From the NCBI GenBank assembly GCA_023213315.1, contig JAKCPI010001669.1, forward strand, positions 1 to 64,000: a DNA stretch of 64,000 bases, written 5' to 3'. Made by a program: the position numbers and the translations under genes. Source of the stretch: Euborellia annulipes (Eukaryota; Arthropoda; Insecta; Dermaptera; Anisolabididae). Every line of letters begins with the position of its first letter. Positions within the stretch are counted from its first letter, which is position 1. Below are positions 63,933-64,000 of this stretch, piece after piece. The notes under the pieces are model-generated. The model did not search any database. It had not been told where the DNA came from and saw nothing but the letters and a program-made list of their open reading frames with translations.

Positions 63933-64000
63933 TAAATACTGATGGAAATATTTTTTAACATAAATTGAAATAAATCAATTTCAAAAGTTGAATAACTTTT

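Noticed and set aside
1..64000. Endogenous viral genes, LTR retrotransposons or Polinton-type genes
   Set aside because: No polymerase, integrase, capsid or protease frames and no long terminal repeats were found. The only protein relic is a LINE fragment at 63532-63680.

Overview
This window looks like animal nuclear DNA, most likely from an invertebrate. It is strongly AT-rich and full of homopolymer runs. It is built almost entirely from short transposable elements: tRNA-headed SINEs, hAT, Tc1/mariner/pogo-like, Harbinger-like and TTAA-type MITEs, and hammerhead-ribozyme-bearing palindromes of the kind known from Penelope-like retroelements and retrozymes. No bacterial signals, operons, rRNA or convincing tRNA genes are visible. 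I cannot name the species. I find no confident protein-coding gene. The only recognisable protein remnant is a broken LINE reverse-transcriptase tail at the right edge. A small left-edge ORF, a promoter-like stretch near 50.5 kb and a possible first exon near 62.35 kb are tentative.

Layout. 0-5 kb: a more GC-rich ORF, then A-rich spacer, a pyrimidine-rich island, the first hammerhead relic and a hAT MITE. 5-15 kb: an exact-TSD hAT element (5401-5934), a head-to-head hammerhead pair split by a mariner-type MITE (6164-6524), another exact-TSD hAT MITE (9179-9424), Family A pieces and an 878-bp Harbinger-type palindrome (13136-14013). 15-31 kb: Family A and Family B elements, SINEs, hammerhead relics and TTAA MITEs. 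31-41 kb: a pogo-type MITE holding a hammerhead palindrome, a three-level nest (SINE > Harbinger MITE > hAT MITE) and a 4.45-kb hAT element with 16-bp termini, an 8-bp TSD and arrays of subterminal repeats. 41-52 kb: five Family A copies, a 1.5-kb composite hAT element and a promoter-like patch. 52-64 kb: further hammerheads (the best at 59802-59844), a near-1-kb palindrome with SINE arms, a second 1.5-kb composite hAT element, another mariner-type MITE and the LINE relic.

The two most interesting systems are these. (1) About fifteen hammerhead-ribozyme motifs, several with intact cores. They often sit as head-to-head pairs, and most are followed about 35-55 nt downstream by a conserved GGCTGC/TAGCTGC box. 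(2) 'Family A', a dispersed element of about 0.65 kb that begins with a long imperfect hairpin of about 90 nt, ends with a second hairpin, shows no clear target duplication, and carries a near-perfect RFX X-box (GTTACCATGGCAAC) kept in many copies. 'Family A', 'Family B', 'SINE1', 'SINE2' and 'SINE3' are working names coined here.
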